Position numbers and translations under genes: made by a program. 64,000 bases of DNA from Lithospermum erythrorhizon (Eukaryota; Streptophyta; Magnoliopsida; Boraginales; Boraginaceae), in assembly GCA_019722365.1 (NCBI GenBank), contig JADFUC010000166.1:62001-126000 (forward strand), written 5' to 3'. The notes under the pieces are model-generated. The model searched no databases. It was not told the origin of the DNA and saw nothing but the letters and a program-made list of their open reading frames with translations. Positions 12,590 to 24,586 of the stretch are shown here, piece by piece. Numbering within the stretch: position 1 is the first letter of the stretch; every line of letters starts with the position of its first letter.

Positions 12590-13145
12590 TGCCTCCACCT
12601 CACGCGAACGGACGACTGGTAACCCCAAATCAAGAACTCCACATCATTTGCCAAAACCCCTAAACATGGCCATACTATCTCCGAACTTTAAGCCGCCGCC
12701 TCTCTTTCTCTTCATTGCTTAATATGTCATTGAAGTCACCCATCATAACCCGGCCAATTTTCCAACATCGTTCATCGTTTGAAGCATGTTTAATTGTTCA
12801 CCGCGTTTCTTTTCATCATAGCTAGCATAAATGAATATCTGGTTCCAACTCTGATTTGCCTCATCCGTAACTAAAGTCTCAAATGCTCAATCATCAGCTT
12901 TACTAATCACTTGCACCACCTTCTCCCATCTCCATAAAATAGTTATACCACCCGAAAAAACCAACATGATCAATAATAAAATGGAAAGAAAAACCTAAAC
13001 TAGAAATAATATTTTTAATTTTTTTCTTTATTTTTTGTCTCTACTAAAACTAAAACATCGGGAACATGAGCATTGCACACCTCAAGAAGCGCACAAACTG
13101 CCGAGTACGACTGCCCCCTGACAGCCCATGAAATGAGCTTCTTAT
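12590..13145 (-). pseudogene. LINE AP-endonuclease domain, broken
   Basis: Minus-strand fragments in order are: KLISWAVRG, a variant of the usual ISWNCRG near 13110-13140; VPDVLVLVETK, with the catalytic Glu in the 'ETK' box; WNQIFIYASYDEKKR; and MMGDFNDILSNEEK near 12720-12750, the GDFN box. Frames change repeatedly and stops interrupt them. Confidence 0.8.
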
Positions 13146-13149
13146 CTAA

Positions 13150-14170
13150 AAACTTTGGGGCCGGGTTTAGGTCAGGCTACCACCACCTCTCGAAGTAGTA
13201 GAAATAGAGCCCATTTATTCGTGCTTCTTCGATCCCCCCCGCCACCTCTTCATCCTCCTCCTCCTCCTCAATCCGCAAGTTCTCCCTTTTCCACCAGACT
13301 TCCGACATTCCCTTTTTCCCCAGTGATAATCATCCTCCCAACTTCCTCATTCGACGCTTTTCCCCCAATTCCTCAAGCCACCCTTGTCCACGCATTCCCC
13401 CTCCCTCCTCTTCCCTTGCCTCCCCCCATTTTGCGAGTCTTCTTTGTTTCCCTCAAGATCCCTTTCTTGTTACTTCTAATAAATCCACTCTCAGAAATTT
13501 CCTGGTTGTGAATTCCGCATCACGAGTGTATAAAAGAAGACACCCCTTTTCACTTGCGTATATGACCTTCTTCAAGTCCCCTCGTCACTACTATGAGCCC
13601 CTGAAAGATGAACTCCGCTGGGTCAAGTTGGTCGACTCTACCCAAAAACCTTATCTCCGCACCATGCCTAAGTTTTCCCTTGACCCCTCGCCTCCGATCG
13701 CCCCATCATACCTCTCCCCCCCCATAAGAGTAAGATATCACCTTTTTTTTTTTTTTTTTGCAAATTAAGGTCGTTTCCGACAATCTCCTTTTGAGCATAG
13801 TGTCCTTTTGCAACCTCGCTTCACGCACGTGATCCCCTTTCTCGGTGTCGTGATTCTTCAAACCCCTACCAAAATTTGTCGAGTTTCCTTCCCCGCCACT
13901 AAGTCCATCCCTCTCATTTCTGGACAGCACATCCTATCCGGTATTCTCCTCTCTCCCATAACTAACATTCCCCTCGTAAACCCCATATGAGTTACCCTCG
14001 TCACTCACACCTTCCGTGATTATCCTCAACCTCCCAATGCCTCCTTTCTACTACACGCCTCTTACGACCTATTGAAATGGCTTCTGGTGGAACATAGGAC
14101 CTCACTCCTCCTTCCTCCCTTCTACGATCATTCCCAAAAATCCGCCCTCCCATTACGTACTCCTACGCTC
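13150..14170 (-). pseudogene. LINE ORF1 hinge / ORF1-ORF2 junction
   Basis: The plus strand is strongly C- and CT-rich and gives long proline-rich frames. These are antisense shadows of a G/E/R-rich ORF1 hinge. A 15-base T run at about 13742 interrupts it. No functional frame is seen. Confidence 0.5.
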
Positions 14171-14175
14171 ACTCA

Positions 14176-14900
14176 TTAACAAGTGAGCCAAATGTCATAT
14201 TTATTAACCCGAGTCACTTTTCTAGCCACATCATTGAACTTCTCATCACACGCATAATATTCATGGCCTAGCATACCGTAGTATAAGCACACGTCGTAAA
14301 AGTTTTCATAACGGTATACTAATTGAACTTTGTTTGATCTCATGGGCACCAAACCTCCCCTCTTCAAAGGCTTATGGATATCCAAGTTCACCTTTACTTT
14401 GACGTATCGTTCCTCGCTCTTTTGATCAATGCCCGAATGATCAACTTCTAACATCCCCAAATGCGGCCGTAATAGCTCTACCAAAAATCTAAATCCAAAT
14501 ACCCCCAAAGGAAGCGCGTTCTTAAATATGGACCCAACATGGTAATTTACTCCACTCTATATCTCCCATCTTCATCTCTACGTCCTACTTTTGGATTAAA
14601 ATTGCAAAGCCTTCAAATAACCAAGGCTCACCTTGAAGTACCCTATTCATCTGGACGTCGTCGTTGAAAATCACATGGTAAAGGTTAGCCCCCATATCCA
14701 ACACTTGGATGCCTCCAGGCCCTCCCTTTAAATTTTTTAGTGTGTCCTCAAGCGGATTGAACATGAAATCTTTTTAAAGCTAGCACTCACGATCAAGTCA
14801 GACCGATATTTCTTCTTCCACTGATTGTAGTTGATGTCCGAACAAAAAAATTCCCTAACTCATCCCTCCAAGCGACAATAAATCTTAATTCTAACACCCT
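14176..14900 (-). pseudogene. LINE ORF1: DUF4283 and zinc-knuckle (zf-CCHC_4)
   Basis: The minus strand near 14600-14720 reads GGIQVLDMGANLYHVIF, then RVLQGEPWLFEGFAILIQK, the DUF4283 core. Further on (14176-14508) come VKVNLDIHKPLKRGG and YENFYDVCLYYGMLGHEYYACDE, the CCHC-type knuckle with its first cysteine position altered. This is the nucleic-acid-binding ORF1 of plant L1 elements, here interrupted. Confidence 0.8.
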
Positions 14901-15399
14901 AGCCAAATCTACCTTCTTCATCCGTCATAAACCACACGAATCGCTCCAAAGATGTAGAAAACCTTTGCAAATGAATCGAAAAGTTAACAAGAGGCGAGAG
15001 ATTTAATAATAAAACTGCTCGTAATGTTTTAGTCAAAAACCTCGACGGGCGTATAAGTGTAATTGCTCGGGACAAACACAAAAAGGTAATAAAATCACCT
15101 CCCCCAATCGAAATCCTAGAAAAGAAAATTGAGTGGATCAAAAAACGAAGAGAAAAACCCTAGAATATTACACCTCGATTGGAGAATGAAATATACTAGC
15201 ACCCAGAAAACAATGTGGAAGTTGTTCCTTAACGTGGAGAGGAGAAAAAAAATGACCAGAAATTGATAGAAAATCACACTAAAACCTAGAAGCGGAATAA
15301 AATGAACAGTGAACGGCATCTCTATCAAGAAGGTCGATGAGGTAATTGGCTCCTTTATTTACATTTGAAATGCATCTTGATTAATCGAATATGTAAAGA

Positions 15400-16660
15400 T
15401 AAGAACGGGCAACACTCAAGCCAACTAAGTCAAATGATGGGCCTGGGTCTAAGCAGCTGGTACCTACTGCATATCAAATGTTGAAAAAGGTTAATTAGCA
15501 AGCTACAGATCCAATGTCAAGTGATTTGGGCGTTAAGGTCATAATCGTATTCAATATCCAACTTTTCTACAAAAGAAGCGTGAATGCTGCCTTGCCGTGA
15601 AAGAGTGCGCAAATCAGGCTGTGTCAAAGATTGTTGCATTTATAGCCAAAGCCTCACCGAACTGACCGTATGATCAAAAAAGTGAGGATGTTGATTTAGA
15701 AGATGTCTTATGAAGAAGTCAAGTGGTGATGTACTAAAAATTTGTCGGCCTATCAGAATAAAGTTGAAAGTGGATTGTATGATTTAAAACAATAAGGAAA
15801 AAATAAACGCCTTCTTGATGAAAACAATAAAATGTTAAATGTCAATTCTGAATTAAAGGAGAATGTTGAGGGATTAACTGTTGAATTAGAAGCCATGAGA
15901 AAATATGTCCATATGCTCAATTCTGGGACTTCTTATCGGATGAAATTTCTCTTTATCGTCAAGATTCAAATGACCATACAGTAAGATATTGCCGAGAACG
16001 CGCTAAAAATTTAAGTTTGTTCCAGATGCAAAAGTTATAGAATCTAAACTATAAATGTCAATCGCCAACAAATTGATCTCGACAACCTGCTTGTTCCTAT
16101 GTTAAAGCATAACCAAAGCATAAAAAGAAGAAAAAATGGTATGTCACCATTGTGGTTAAGCGGCCATGCCACTGCTACTACAACAAACTCTATGTGGAAG
16201 CGAGTATTCATCAATACGGGTCGATTCCCTCTCTAGTGTTCTAGACTCTTTAAATTTGTTCATCATAAGGAACGGAGGGTCAAAAAGGGTGATTCCTCGG
16301 TAGTGTAGCTTAGCACAAAAAATGAGAGTAAAAAATGATTATCAAGGAAATTTTGTGTTACTACGTAGTGCTATGGAGGATCAAAAGTGATCTTCAGAGG
16401 AAGTAAAAACAAGTCAGTGTTGCCCCCGTCCACTGTACATGTTCATGGTGAACTTGACACGCTGGTGGAAAACCAATGGTCGACCGGGAGGTTCTACTAG
16501 TGTGAAGCACTCGTTGTGATGCTAATGAATTGAAAAATTCATCCTTGGTTAAAAATGATTCTTTTGAGGATTCCTTTTTTGAGGAAAAAAGGGGGAGATA
16601 TATGATCAGGGGGAGTATGTGTTTTGCCAACAAAAAAAAATATTAGCCAAAGGGAGAGTT
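15400..16660 (+). mobile_element. Copia-like retrotransposon internal remnant (gag zinc knuckle)
   Basis: The plus strand holds fragments of a gag-type polyprotein with many stops. Near 16125-16200, after a KKKK-type basic stretch, a degenerate knuckle reads VCHHCG, then a stop, with CYYNKLYV in another frame. This matches the 'CH.CG..GH..P.CYKL.G' knuckle of copia gag. Coiled-coil-like segments precede it. The end (16600-16660) holds purine-rich runs (aagggagag) suited to a polypurine tract just before the LTR. No integrase or reverse transcriptase domain remains, so the element is internally deleted. Confidence 0.55.
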
Positions 16661-16666
16661 TGAGAG

Positions 16667-17520
16667 TGTTTTGGTGTTGGCTAGCTATTTTTGTTGTTAT
16701 GCAAAACTGAGCAGTGACGAAGTGTCAGGTTGACTGTCAAAACAGTTGGAAAGACAGTTCGGTACTGTCAGAACCTGTGCAGATATTTTCGGGATTTTGC
16801 TAAATTTGGTAATATTTGGAAGAGATATTTTCGTCCTATAATATATGGGAATGACTTGGAGTATTCCCAAGCATGAAGACTATATGGTAATGACTTGGAG
16901 TATTTTCCAAGCATGAAGATTGAGATTTGCATATATGAAAAGTATTATTTATGGAAGATCTTTCCATATATGTTTGATGTGCCTACACTATAAATATGTC
17001 TCATTGCAGACCTAGCCGTCTATCACACATTGTTTATTCTACATTGTTTTGAGAGGCAAAAAGATTTGAGAGAATATATTATCTGTGTAGGCTATTTGTG
17101 TTAGAAGAATTCTCTAATCTTCTAACTGAATGTACGATTGCTTATGACTCATTGTTATAACAATCCTTGAGAGCTTTTTACTTTGTTATTCATTGTAAGT
17201 CGAACACTGGGAGAGTGTTGATGTGAGGGATAAAAGTTAGGAGGAGCCTAGACTTTCTAGCTTATTTGGAGTAGAGTAGGGCATAGTAAAATATGAAGAG
17301 CATATTCGTATAAGTCCCTTCTTGTAATTTCTTCAAATTATAGTGGAATCCTTCATTGGGCAAGCTGCCCCCCAGATTAGGTGCAAGTTGCACTGAACTG
17401 GGTTACCATCTTTGTGTCTTTTATATTCTACACTATTTATTTATGTGTATTTTCTGTTAGATATATACTATCAATCCATTCAAGTGTTATTGACAGTTGG
17501 TCTAATATCGTACTCCAACA
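16667..17520 (+). mobile_element. 3' LTR of the copia-like remnant
   Basis: The segment starts TGTTTTGGTGTTGG immediately after the purine-rich tract and ends TACTCCAACA, the expected TG...CA ends. A TATA box (CTATAAATATG) lies near 16988-16998. At about 854 bp the length suits a copia LTR. A matching 5' LTR was not found to the left, so target-site duplications cannot be tested. The exact first base is uncertain by about 8 bases because of a second TGTTGG. Confidence 0.6.
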
Positions 17521-17602
17521 GATTCATCTCGCACCGGCACACCAACATGTTTCTTTTTTTTTATCAAATAGAAGAAATTAGATAAGTTTGACATTACATA
17601 GT

Positions 17603-17955
17603 TCAACATGAACCAAATCTACGACGATGGAAATCAATGAAAACAGTAACACCCGGAGGTGGACTAGAACAAACACAAAAGTCATTTGACATAGAGCAGC
17701 CTAAATTAACAAGAGCATCGGCTGGTTTGTTGCCTTCACAGTAGATGTGCCGAAGTCCCAAGTTGTCATTGTCGAGAGCAATCATCTCCAATCGTTGACG
17801 AGGGTGTCACAATCATTAGAAACAGAGTTAATAATAGTAATGGCTACTTGAGCATCTGTTTCTATAACAAGGGGAAAACAATTGAGTCTTTTAGCGATGG
17901 ACTTAAACTCATCTTCTCTATATATAATAACTATCAGTTCAAATGTTCAATATCC
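17603..17955 (-). pseudogene. RNase H (RVT_3) fragment of a retroelement
   Basis: The minus strand reads FKSIAKRLNCFPLVIETDAQ, then a serine- and valine-rich stretch, then HIYCEGNKPADALVNLG. This is the plant RVT_3 RNase H pattern: a D in the 'ETDA' box, then 'H..REGN..ADALAN.G' with the catalytic Asp. A frame change occurs between the halves near 17790. It is not part of the copia LTR on its left. Confidence 0.75.
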
Positions 17956-17959
17956 TCAT

Positions 17960-19125
17960 ACACATAACACATTAGTCCAATTGAATATTCTCTTTTAGCA
18001 TTATTCATCCAACATGAAAGACACCAATCTAGCACTCTAGCAACAAATCAGGAAACCAGATGGCCTAATAACAGAGAAAGATTCACCAAACCAAAATAAT
18101 TAATAAAAGAAATGATAGGAGTAATGTTGCAATAAGAAATGCAAAACAAGGGGCGGAGAATATTTCCTTGAAAAAGTGAAGCAGCTTCAAATCCATGAGA
18201 TTATATGCACAGTAATCATCATTGTCATAAATAAATTTTGACATTTGGCACATGATGGTCATTATTAATGATCTTTCTTTATTAAGTTTTTCTTGCACCT
18301 TTCGTCCCTATTAAGGGACCAGAGAGATGCACAATTCGTGTTGTCAATATTCAATGGCTCAAAATGCCCAGGTGGACGTGAAATTCTGCTGATAAAAACG
18401 TGGAAATAAATCGCGCGGCCTCAGTCAACTGTCGCAATATCTGGCTGGATAAGTTAATCGCGAGATGTGCCTCGGGAGTAGAGCTTTCATTTCCCAGGCA
18501 GAAACGTCCTGAAATTCTTATTATAAAATTCGGCTAAAAATTGTATGAAAAATCGAGAGTATTGATTGTGTAGTTCTTATTAGTATTGAAATAACTAGTC
18601 CATGTTTCACAACTTTTAAGACTTACTTAATTTTCCACACATTGTAATAAAAGTTAAAATTTGGTTGCATCTTTAACTTTCCCTCCAAACATTTAAGGAA
18701 ATTAATTCCGTTCGAAAGCTTATATTTTCGGCACAATTCTGGAAATTTCATAGTACGAAGTTACTCATATAGAAACTTATATATCGTACATATATATGAT
18801 AACCTTATACATTACAACTTATATATGCAGCTAGCATTTACGAACGGTATGTCTATGCATAATAATATAAAAAGAAGAATGTAGATGATGAATATCAGAA
18901 CAGGTGAAATGTCATTATCGTAGCTAAATTACGAATCCACTTGTCGAGTTGTCCACTAACTGCTTGTGGTGACTTCTTATTTTAAGGCTACTTTTTTTTC
19001 TTCTAAATAATGCATTTCTTAATTTAAACCATAAAGTTCATTGTTTGTTGGTAAAGCTATTTCCCAGCCAGTTATTCGAAGGGAAATTTTCTATTTGCCC
19101 CCTAACGTGCTCCCTAATAGATGAG
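17960..19125. other. Intergenic DNA, no feature seen
   Basis: AT-rich sequence. The frame at 18083-18298 (minus) includes a hydrophobic C-terminal stretch but no recognisable motif and no typical start context. It is treated as chance. Confidence 0.4.
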
Positions 19126-19129
19126 TTAA

Positions 19130-19395
19130 ATAATTATTAATTGGCCAGTTAATTTTTCATTAATTAATTATTAATAATAAATAATTGTATTTATTAAATA
19201 AGTAATAATAAAATAATTATTAAATAAATAATAATCAAATTAATTATTAATTATGTTGAATAATTGTTAGTTATGTTAATTAATAATTACGTTAATTTAT
19301 TATTATTAATTACATTAATTAATAATTATTTAGTAAATTATTTAATAATAATTAATTCACAAGCATTAATTATTAACTATTAATTAATCAAGATG
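19130..19395. repeat. Almost pure A/T low-complexity block (TTAATTATTAAT type)
   Basis: Repeated, partly palindromic TTAATTA and ATTAATTAAT words with few G or C bases over about 260 bp. It could form multiple short hairpins. It is typical of AT-rich repeat expansion in plant intergenic DNA. Confidence 0.7.
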
Positions 19396-21000
19396 CTTAC
19401 TTCCGGCCTTAGGTGTGACTCCTTAGAGACTTCTACCGTATTCGACATATGCGAGGTCTAGCACAGTATAGTACAAACAAGCGTAATATCAATCTAAACT
19501 AGAAAAAATAAGCACAACAACATATTACATCTTGAGCTAATGGCCCGTTCGATTATATTTTATCAAAATAACATATTATTTTTTCCTATCGCTTATTTTG
19601 TGCTACATTCATGATTATATAGTAGAGGTCCATCATAAATCTATAAGGTGCGATCAAGTTGTCGACACTTTGATCATGAAAGGGAAGAACGTCAAGTTGG
19701 CTCGTCTATGTGAGCTCGGTAAAGATCATTTGCTTATGAGCTCGGGACATTATTATACTTTATTATACAGCTTATTTGATGGGATGCACATTATGTGAAC
19801 CATCCGGTGTCGCGTACACGAGGCTTATGTCGCGTTGTTCAATGATATCACTGAGGCATCCGACTTTGCACGAGGACGGCGGCACTCTTGCATTCTATAC
19901 CCGTCGGCTAGAGGATGGCATCAGAGGCTGAAGTGAAGCGAGATCTGGATGTTTACGCGTGTTGGAGGTAATTTACTTGTGTAACTAATAATATGTGTTA
20001 TAGTGGAAGGTTTACCTAACTTGAGAAATAATACAATATAGTGTAATCGAGGTAACGAGACACGGCGCCTCATTCTTAACAAAAACAAATGACATATTAT
20101 GTGATATAGGATGTTATTATGAACTTGTAATAATTTATGCAAATATGGTGTGTGCCCAGTGCAAGGTCCAACACACGCTCGTGTGCTTTCGGATGTAGAT
20201 CGAGCCGATTCTTTGTAATGCTCGTCTTGGATTAAAGCGGCTAGTAGTTAACTGACACATTCGATGTTTGATATGTTGTTGAGAATATGTTGTGCGTGCT
20301 CACTCTATTCCTGAGCACATCGTAGCATGTGTTCGTCGAACCAAAGAGGGAACAAATTTCTCCGTGGAAACTTTTTCGAAGAAATATATGCACCCTTATT
20401 TGTTGAATAAGAATTACAAACTTGTCGAATTAAAGAATATTAATTGATACATTAAGCAAATTTAAAAAAGAACCAACATTGATTGGATATTAAAATAAAT
20501 TACAATTACGCTCCATGACTTAATTTATTCAAAAACCTCATCCATTCTATTGTTGATAAACTGGAAGATATTAAGGGTACTTAATATAGTGAGGAAAATG
20601 AAAAATGGAAAATGGCAAGAAGCCTTACCCATAAAACATGTTTTTTCTTCTACATATTATCCAGGAATTAATGACGCAGAAATTCTATGGTTGACTTCAA
20701 AGATGTGAAATTGAAAATTAAAGGTGAAGTATGTTTAGGACGTGTAATGTAGATGCGTCATCCTCTGATTTGTTTGTAGATCTTGTTTGGGCAGTTGGTT
20801 ATAGGTTATTTCGTTTGCTAAAATTTTCAATTCGATGCGTCTAGTTTCATAGGCTATTTTCAATCAGCAAGTTTTTTGTAGGGTGTAAAATTAGTCGTTG
20901 TGTGACTTTGGGATTGCAATTGATTTTTTTACACTTTTCACATTTTTTTAGAGTATTTTTTGTGCTTCGTCATTTTGTGTGTGTATAAATTAAAAACAAC
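19396..21000. other. Intergenic DNA with a transposon-like frame at 19598-19798
   Basis: A 66-codon plus-strand frame contains RCDQVVDTLIMKGKNVKLAR and MSSGHYYTLLYSLFDG, which look like real coding sequence but match no domain I can name. The surrounding 19540-20380 is moderately GC-rich and eroded. A mobile-element origin is my inference. Nothing is seen from 20400 to 21000. Confidence 0.3.
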
Positions 21001-21029
21001 CTAGTTATATTAGCAAAATATTAATTAAG

Positions 21030-21140
21030 AATTTTGATTCGCGTCCATATCCCCACTCCTCACCCCCACCCCACCCCCACCCTTCACCACCGCCACCTCC
21101 GACCTTTCCGCCACCCCAAAACAATCTACCCAAAATTACA
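21030..21140. repeat. C-rich (CCCCACC)n low-complexity tract
   Basis: Repeated CCCCACCCCACCCCCACCC and CCACCGCCACC words. The long frames on both strands here (proline/histidine-rich on plus, glycine/tryptophan-rich on minus) are products of the repeat, not genes. Confidence 0.7.
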
Positions 21141-22030
21141 TAAAAGCTTGATCGGCCACCGCGCGTGGTCACAAATGCAGGTATCTTCAAGATTCAATTT
21201 TTTTGCATCCCCAAATCTTTTTCAATTTTCCTCATGTGGGCATCACCAAAATTTAATTCTTTTTTTACCATCATTTTCATCCTTTTCTAACATCCTAGTC
21301 CACTGTGAGAAAACAATTATTTTCTCTCCACCCGACCGTGAGCATGGCGACGGTAATCAGGGACTTTTTCTTAAGTTTTCACGGCATCAAATCCTTCTAA
21401 ACAAGAATCAGGTGACATGATTTCATCTTTAACTACCGAAGTGCTGTCGGAATCACATGACTGTGGTATAGGCAAAGATTGAAGAACATGAAGTGCATGC
21501 GATATTTTTGAAGAATTGCATCACGATGCGAAGCCGGGTCAGTGTTTCTGATACGACCGGCACTGAAGGTTAGTAGCACTTTCAAGGTTGGGCTGACCAC
21601 ACAGCAATGGAAGACATTTTTGGGGTGGTGGATGGGGTAGAGATTGAGATGGGATAGAGAGGGTAGAGGGTAGGGGAGTTGAAGGGTTTTGGAGGAGTGT
21701 ATACTGTATACTGGAAGGGGGGGTGAGAAATGACCTGAAGATTTGAATGTTTGGGGTGGAGGTGGGATGGTTTGAGGAAGATAATAGGGGAGAGGTATTT
21801 ATTTATACATATAAATGATGAAAAGACAAAAATATTCTTGGAAAAATGTGAAAAAGTGTTGAGATACTTTGTTTCAGCCCTAAAGTCACCCGATTACCAA
21901 CTTTGCCTGAGAGCTTGAGTGATCGAAAATAAGCCTAAGTGGAACTAGGGGTGATTGAATTAAATTTTAGCAAATGTAGTGTCAATTAGAATTTTAGCAA
22001 ACGTGAGTGATCGAATTGGGAATTTCGCTC
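21141..22030. mobile_element. Possible transposon end related to the 55763-56465 element
   Basis: The segment near 21760-21860 (GGAGGTGGGATGGTTTGAGG, then GACAAAAATATTCTTGG with AAAAATGTGAAAAAG) resembles the terminal arm of the inverted-repeat element at 55763-56465. A clear opposite arm was not found on the left. 21400-21610 is a less AT-rich stretch that might be captured sequence. The call rests on local similarity only. Confidence 0.35.
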
Positions 22031-24370
22031 ATTCGATTCAATTTAATTGTCATTCATTTTTGAAATGTAGCTTTAACAAATACTCGGTAGTTAATTTTTA
22101 TTACTTCTTTCAATAGATAAAAAGTTATATGATTTGATGTTTCAAATTCACAATATTATTTTACTTATAAACCTTTTCATAATATAATCAAAAAATAATT
22201 TATGATTAAACCTTCGAAAATGAAAACAATTATTAAAATAAATTGAAGATGTACTCGATGACTTCATCCATCCTGATTTATACGTACGTCCTCTTTCATT
22301 TCTGACAAATAGATTAAATTCATATTTTAGAACTTCAAATAATGCAATATACTTGACTTTATCTTCTACGAATGTGTGGTACGAATTGGAGATTTTATCT
22401 TCGAATGTCTAATTTACTTTATCTATGAATGTAAAATTGGAGCTTCAGCAATTATGAACATGAATACATGATATTATGAATTATCCGCGAAATCGAAGAC
22501 TCTTAATGTATAGAAATTTACATAGTAAGTTAAAAGTATAAGAGATCATGGAGTACCATATTTACTTTATCTAAAATTATTCGATTTCAATTTATCCGAT
22601 ATAGCAAATAAAATCAGGAAGTCGATCCTAGATATAAAAGTGTGAAATCGCTACACTAATGATTTTTCGAGGTCCTTGTTTGGGATATCACGAAAGAGTT
22701 AATTGTGGGATGTGCCTCAATTGATCAGAAGACTAGTTAGAGTTTTCGTTTTAATCACTTCAATAAAAAGTTTGCTACTTAGAATTCTAATTCTTTATCA
22801 GTTGAGTTATGCACGGAGCTAAAAAAATTAAATATAAAAGATCAACAGTTGGAGATAGAGAATACGAGAAATGTTCTTATGATCATGCCTCCATTAATAC
22901 CAAATAAGGAAAGATGTCACAAAGTTGACTTGCACCAAATAAGGAAATACGAATCACATTAAATGTATACTTTGTATGTATTCCTACTACATATATACTA
23001 CTTGTAATAAAAAATGATATCTTCTTCCAATTCAACTTCCATTTTTTCTTCTCATCAATATAGCATTATATACATTATCATCCAACCAAATTGAAGGACA
23101 CCAGTATGCTCAATAATGGATCGTTGAATTGGAAAAATGAAAACGATTGAAGGTACGGCAGTAGTACTACATCTGATCTGTTTGTTTATTTAGAAAGATT
23201 CATTAATATAACAAAAAATGCTCTTTTTATCTTAAAAAGATTGTACAAATTTGAATTTTAATGAGTTGACTTTTAAAACTTTAAACTCGGATATTTTTTA
23301 ATATATTGCATAGTTTTTTATATAAAAAAAAATTACTCTCCAATCTACTTTACTATTAATATGAATTAGGACTCAAAAGTTTATTGATTTCACCATTGCC
23401 AAAATGAACTATACATTCTTTTAGGGACAATGTATAGTATTTTTTCATAATCTATATATTAATCCCTCTAATTGACTTTAGTTATAAAAATTATTTTGGA
23501 ATCAAAGTTTATTTTGATCATAATATCATAAAAGTATAACAAACTAATATAATGAAATCTTTATATATATCCAATTATACAATAGTCTTCATGGATGAGG
23601 GGGAGTACCTAATTCCTTGTTCTATAATCAAATTAAATCATACATGCCGTTTTATAACCACTTCATAGAGATAGAGTGAAGGTGTAAATTTTGATTTAAT
23701 GATGAAAAATTAATGAATTTTGTAACTTTAGTTTATATGAATAACTATATTTTGAATCAAAATTAACAAGTCCATAATGAAATGTATTAAAAACACTGAA
23801 ATTTGACATATTTTCACCGAATTTTATATAAAATATATAAAAAATTAATAAACCAATCTAAAATTTAAATGTCAACCCATTAAAATTTAAAATTGGGCGG
23901 TCTTCATAGAATAGTTCTTAATGGGGTATTTTTTTAATAATTATTTCTAATATTTTGAAAATTATCATTAGGCCTATTAAATAAAATGTTTCGGGTGCAG
24001 ACGAGAGAATCAAAGTGGACGACTATGCCATGTGCCCATGTGGACGGTTGGGTGTGAAAACACAAGTTAAGTTAATCTATATGGACAAACATAATCGTGA
24101 TTGATTAACGTTTTAAAAAATTGTAAAATAATGTTAACAAACACGTGAATTGAAGTTAATTATTGTACAGTATATGAATGCTGACTTTTGACCTTAATTC
24201 AATTCCATTAGTGACGAAACCTATTGCTTATCTAGACAAGTACTCCGTAGATGTATGTGTAATGTGCTTGTATAGTCATAAGCAAATTATGTTGAAGGTT
24301 CTGGTTCGTACTATTCAAACATTGATGATTTGAATATATTTGATGTGACTACTATTCTAATCTAAGAAAT
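22031..24370. other. Intergenic DNA, no feature seen
   Basis: AT-rich sequence with no gene-like frame and no recognisable element. Confidence 0.45.
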
Positions 24371-24586
24371 AATAAAATGTAGTTATCAATAGCTTAATAG
24401 CCTAGTGATATCTTATCCGAGCTTTCACTCGAAGGTCTCGGTTCAATTATTGTTAGAGGCAGAATATTACTTTATATTTTCTTTGAAGCACATAATCTAA
24501 ATGTTATATAGTTAGAAATTTTTGTATTCGTTATTTGTAATATTTATCTCTAATTAAAAAAAAGAATAATAATAAAGTATAGTTAT
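24371..24586 (+). mobile_element. tRNA-derived SINE candidate with target-site duplications
   Basis: The body (24387-24570) begins with an A-box-like TAGCCTAGTGATA at about 24398. A B-box-like GGTCTCGGTTCAATTATTG follows about 37 bases later, giving RNA polymerase III promoter spacing. It ends with an A-rich tail (AATTAAAAAAAAGAATAAT). The flanks are 16-base direct repeats, AATAAAATGTAGTTAT (24371-24386) and AATAAAGTATAGTTAT (24571-24586), which match at 14 of 16 positions. Together these are the hallmarks of a retroposed SINE of about 184 bp. It does not fold as an obvious functional tRNA. Confidence 0.6.

Larger units (their letters stand above)
10030..15150 (-). mobile_element. Degenerate L1-type (non-LTR) LINE retrotransposon
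   Basis: Reading the minus strand from high to low coordinates, the domains occur in canonical LINE order: an ORF1 with DUF4283 and a zinc knuckle, a hinge, an AP endonuclease, a reverse transcriptase, and a C-terminal zf-RVT-like segment. All frames are broken by stops and frameshifts, and the catalytic FADD of the reverse transcriptase reads FSDG, so the element is dead. The region is visibly more GC-rich than its surroundings. The exact ends are uncertain: I saw no poly(A) tail at the low-coordinate end and no target-site duplication. Confidence 0.85.

Noticed and set aside
13155..13511. 118-codon proline-rich plus-strand frame
   Set aside because: It is antisense to the LINE ORF1 hinge. 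The composition explains the open frame.
21034..21420. 128-codon plus-strand frame starting in a Pro/His-rich region
   Set aside because: It starts inside a CCCCACC low-complexity tract and has no motif. It is open on both strands because of composition.
24398..24450. tRNA gene
   Set aside because: A- and B-box-like sequences are present, but no cloverleaf with matching acceptor and anticodon stems was evident. A SINE explains the A-rich tail and duplications better.
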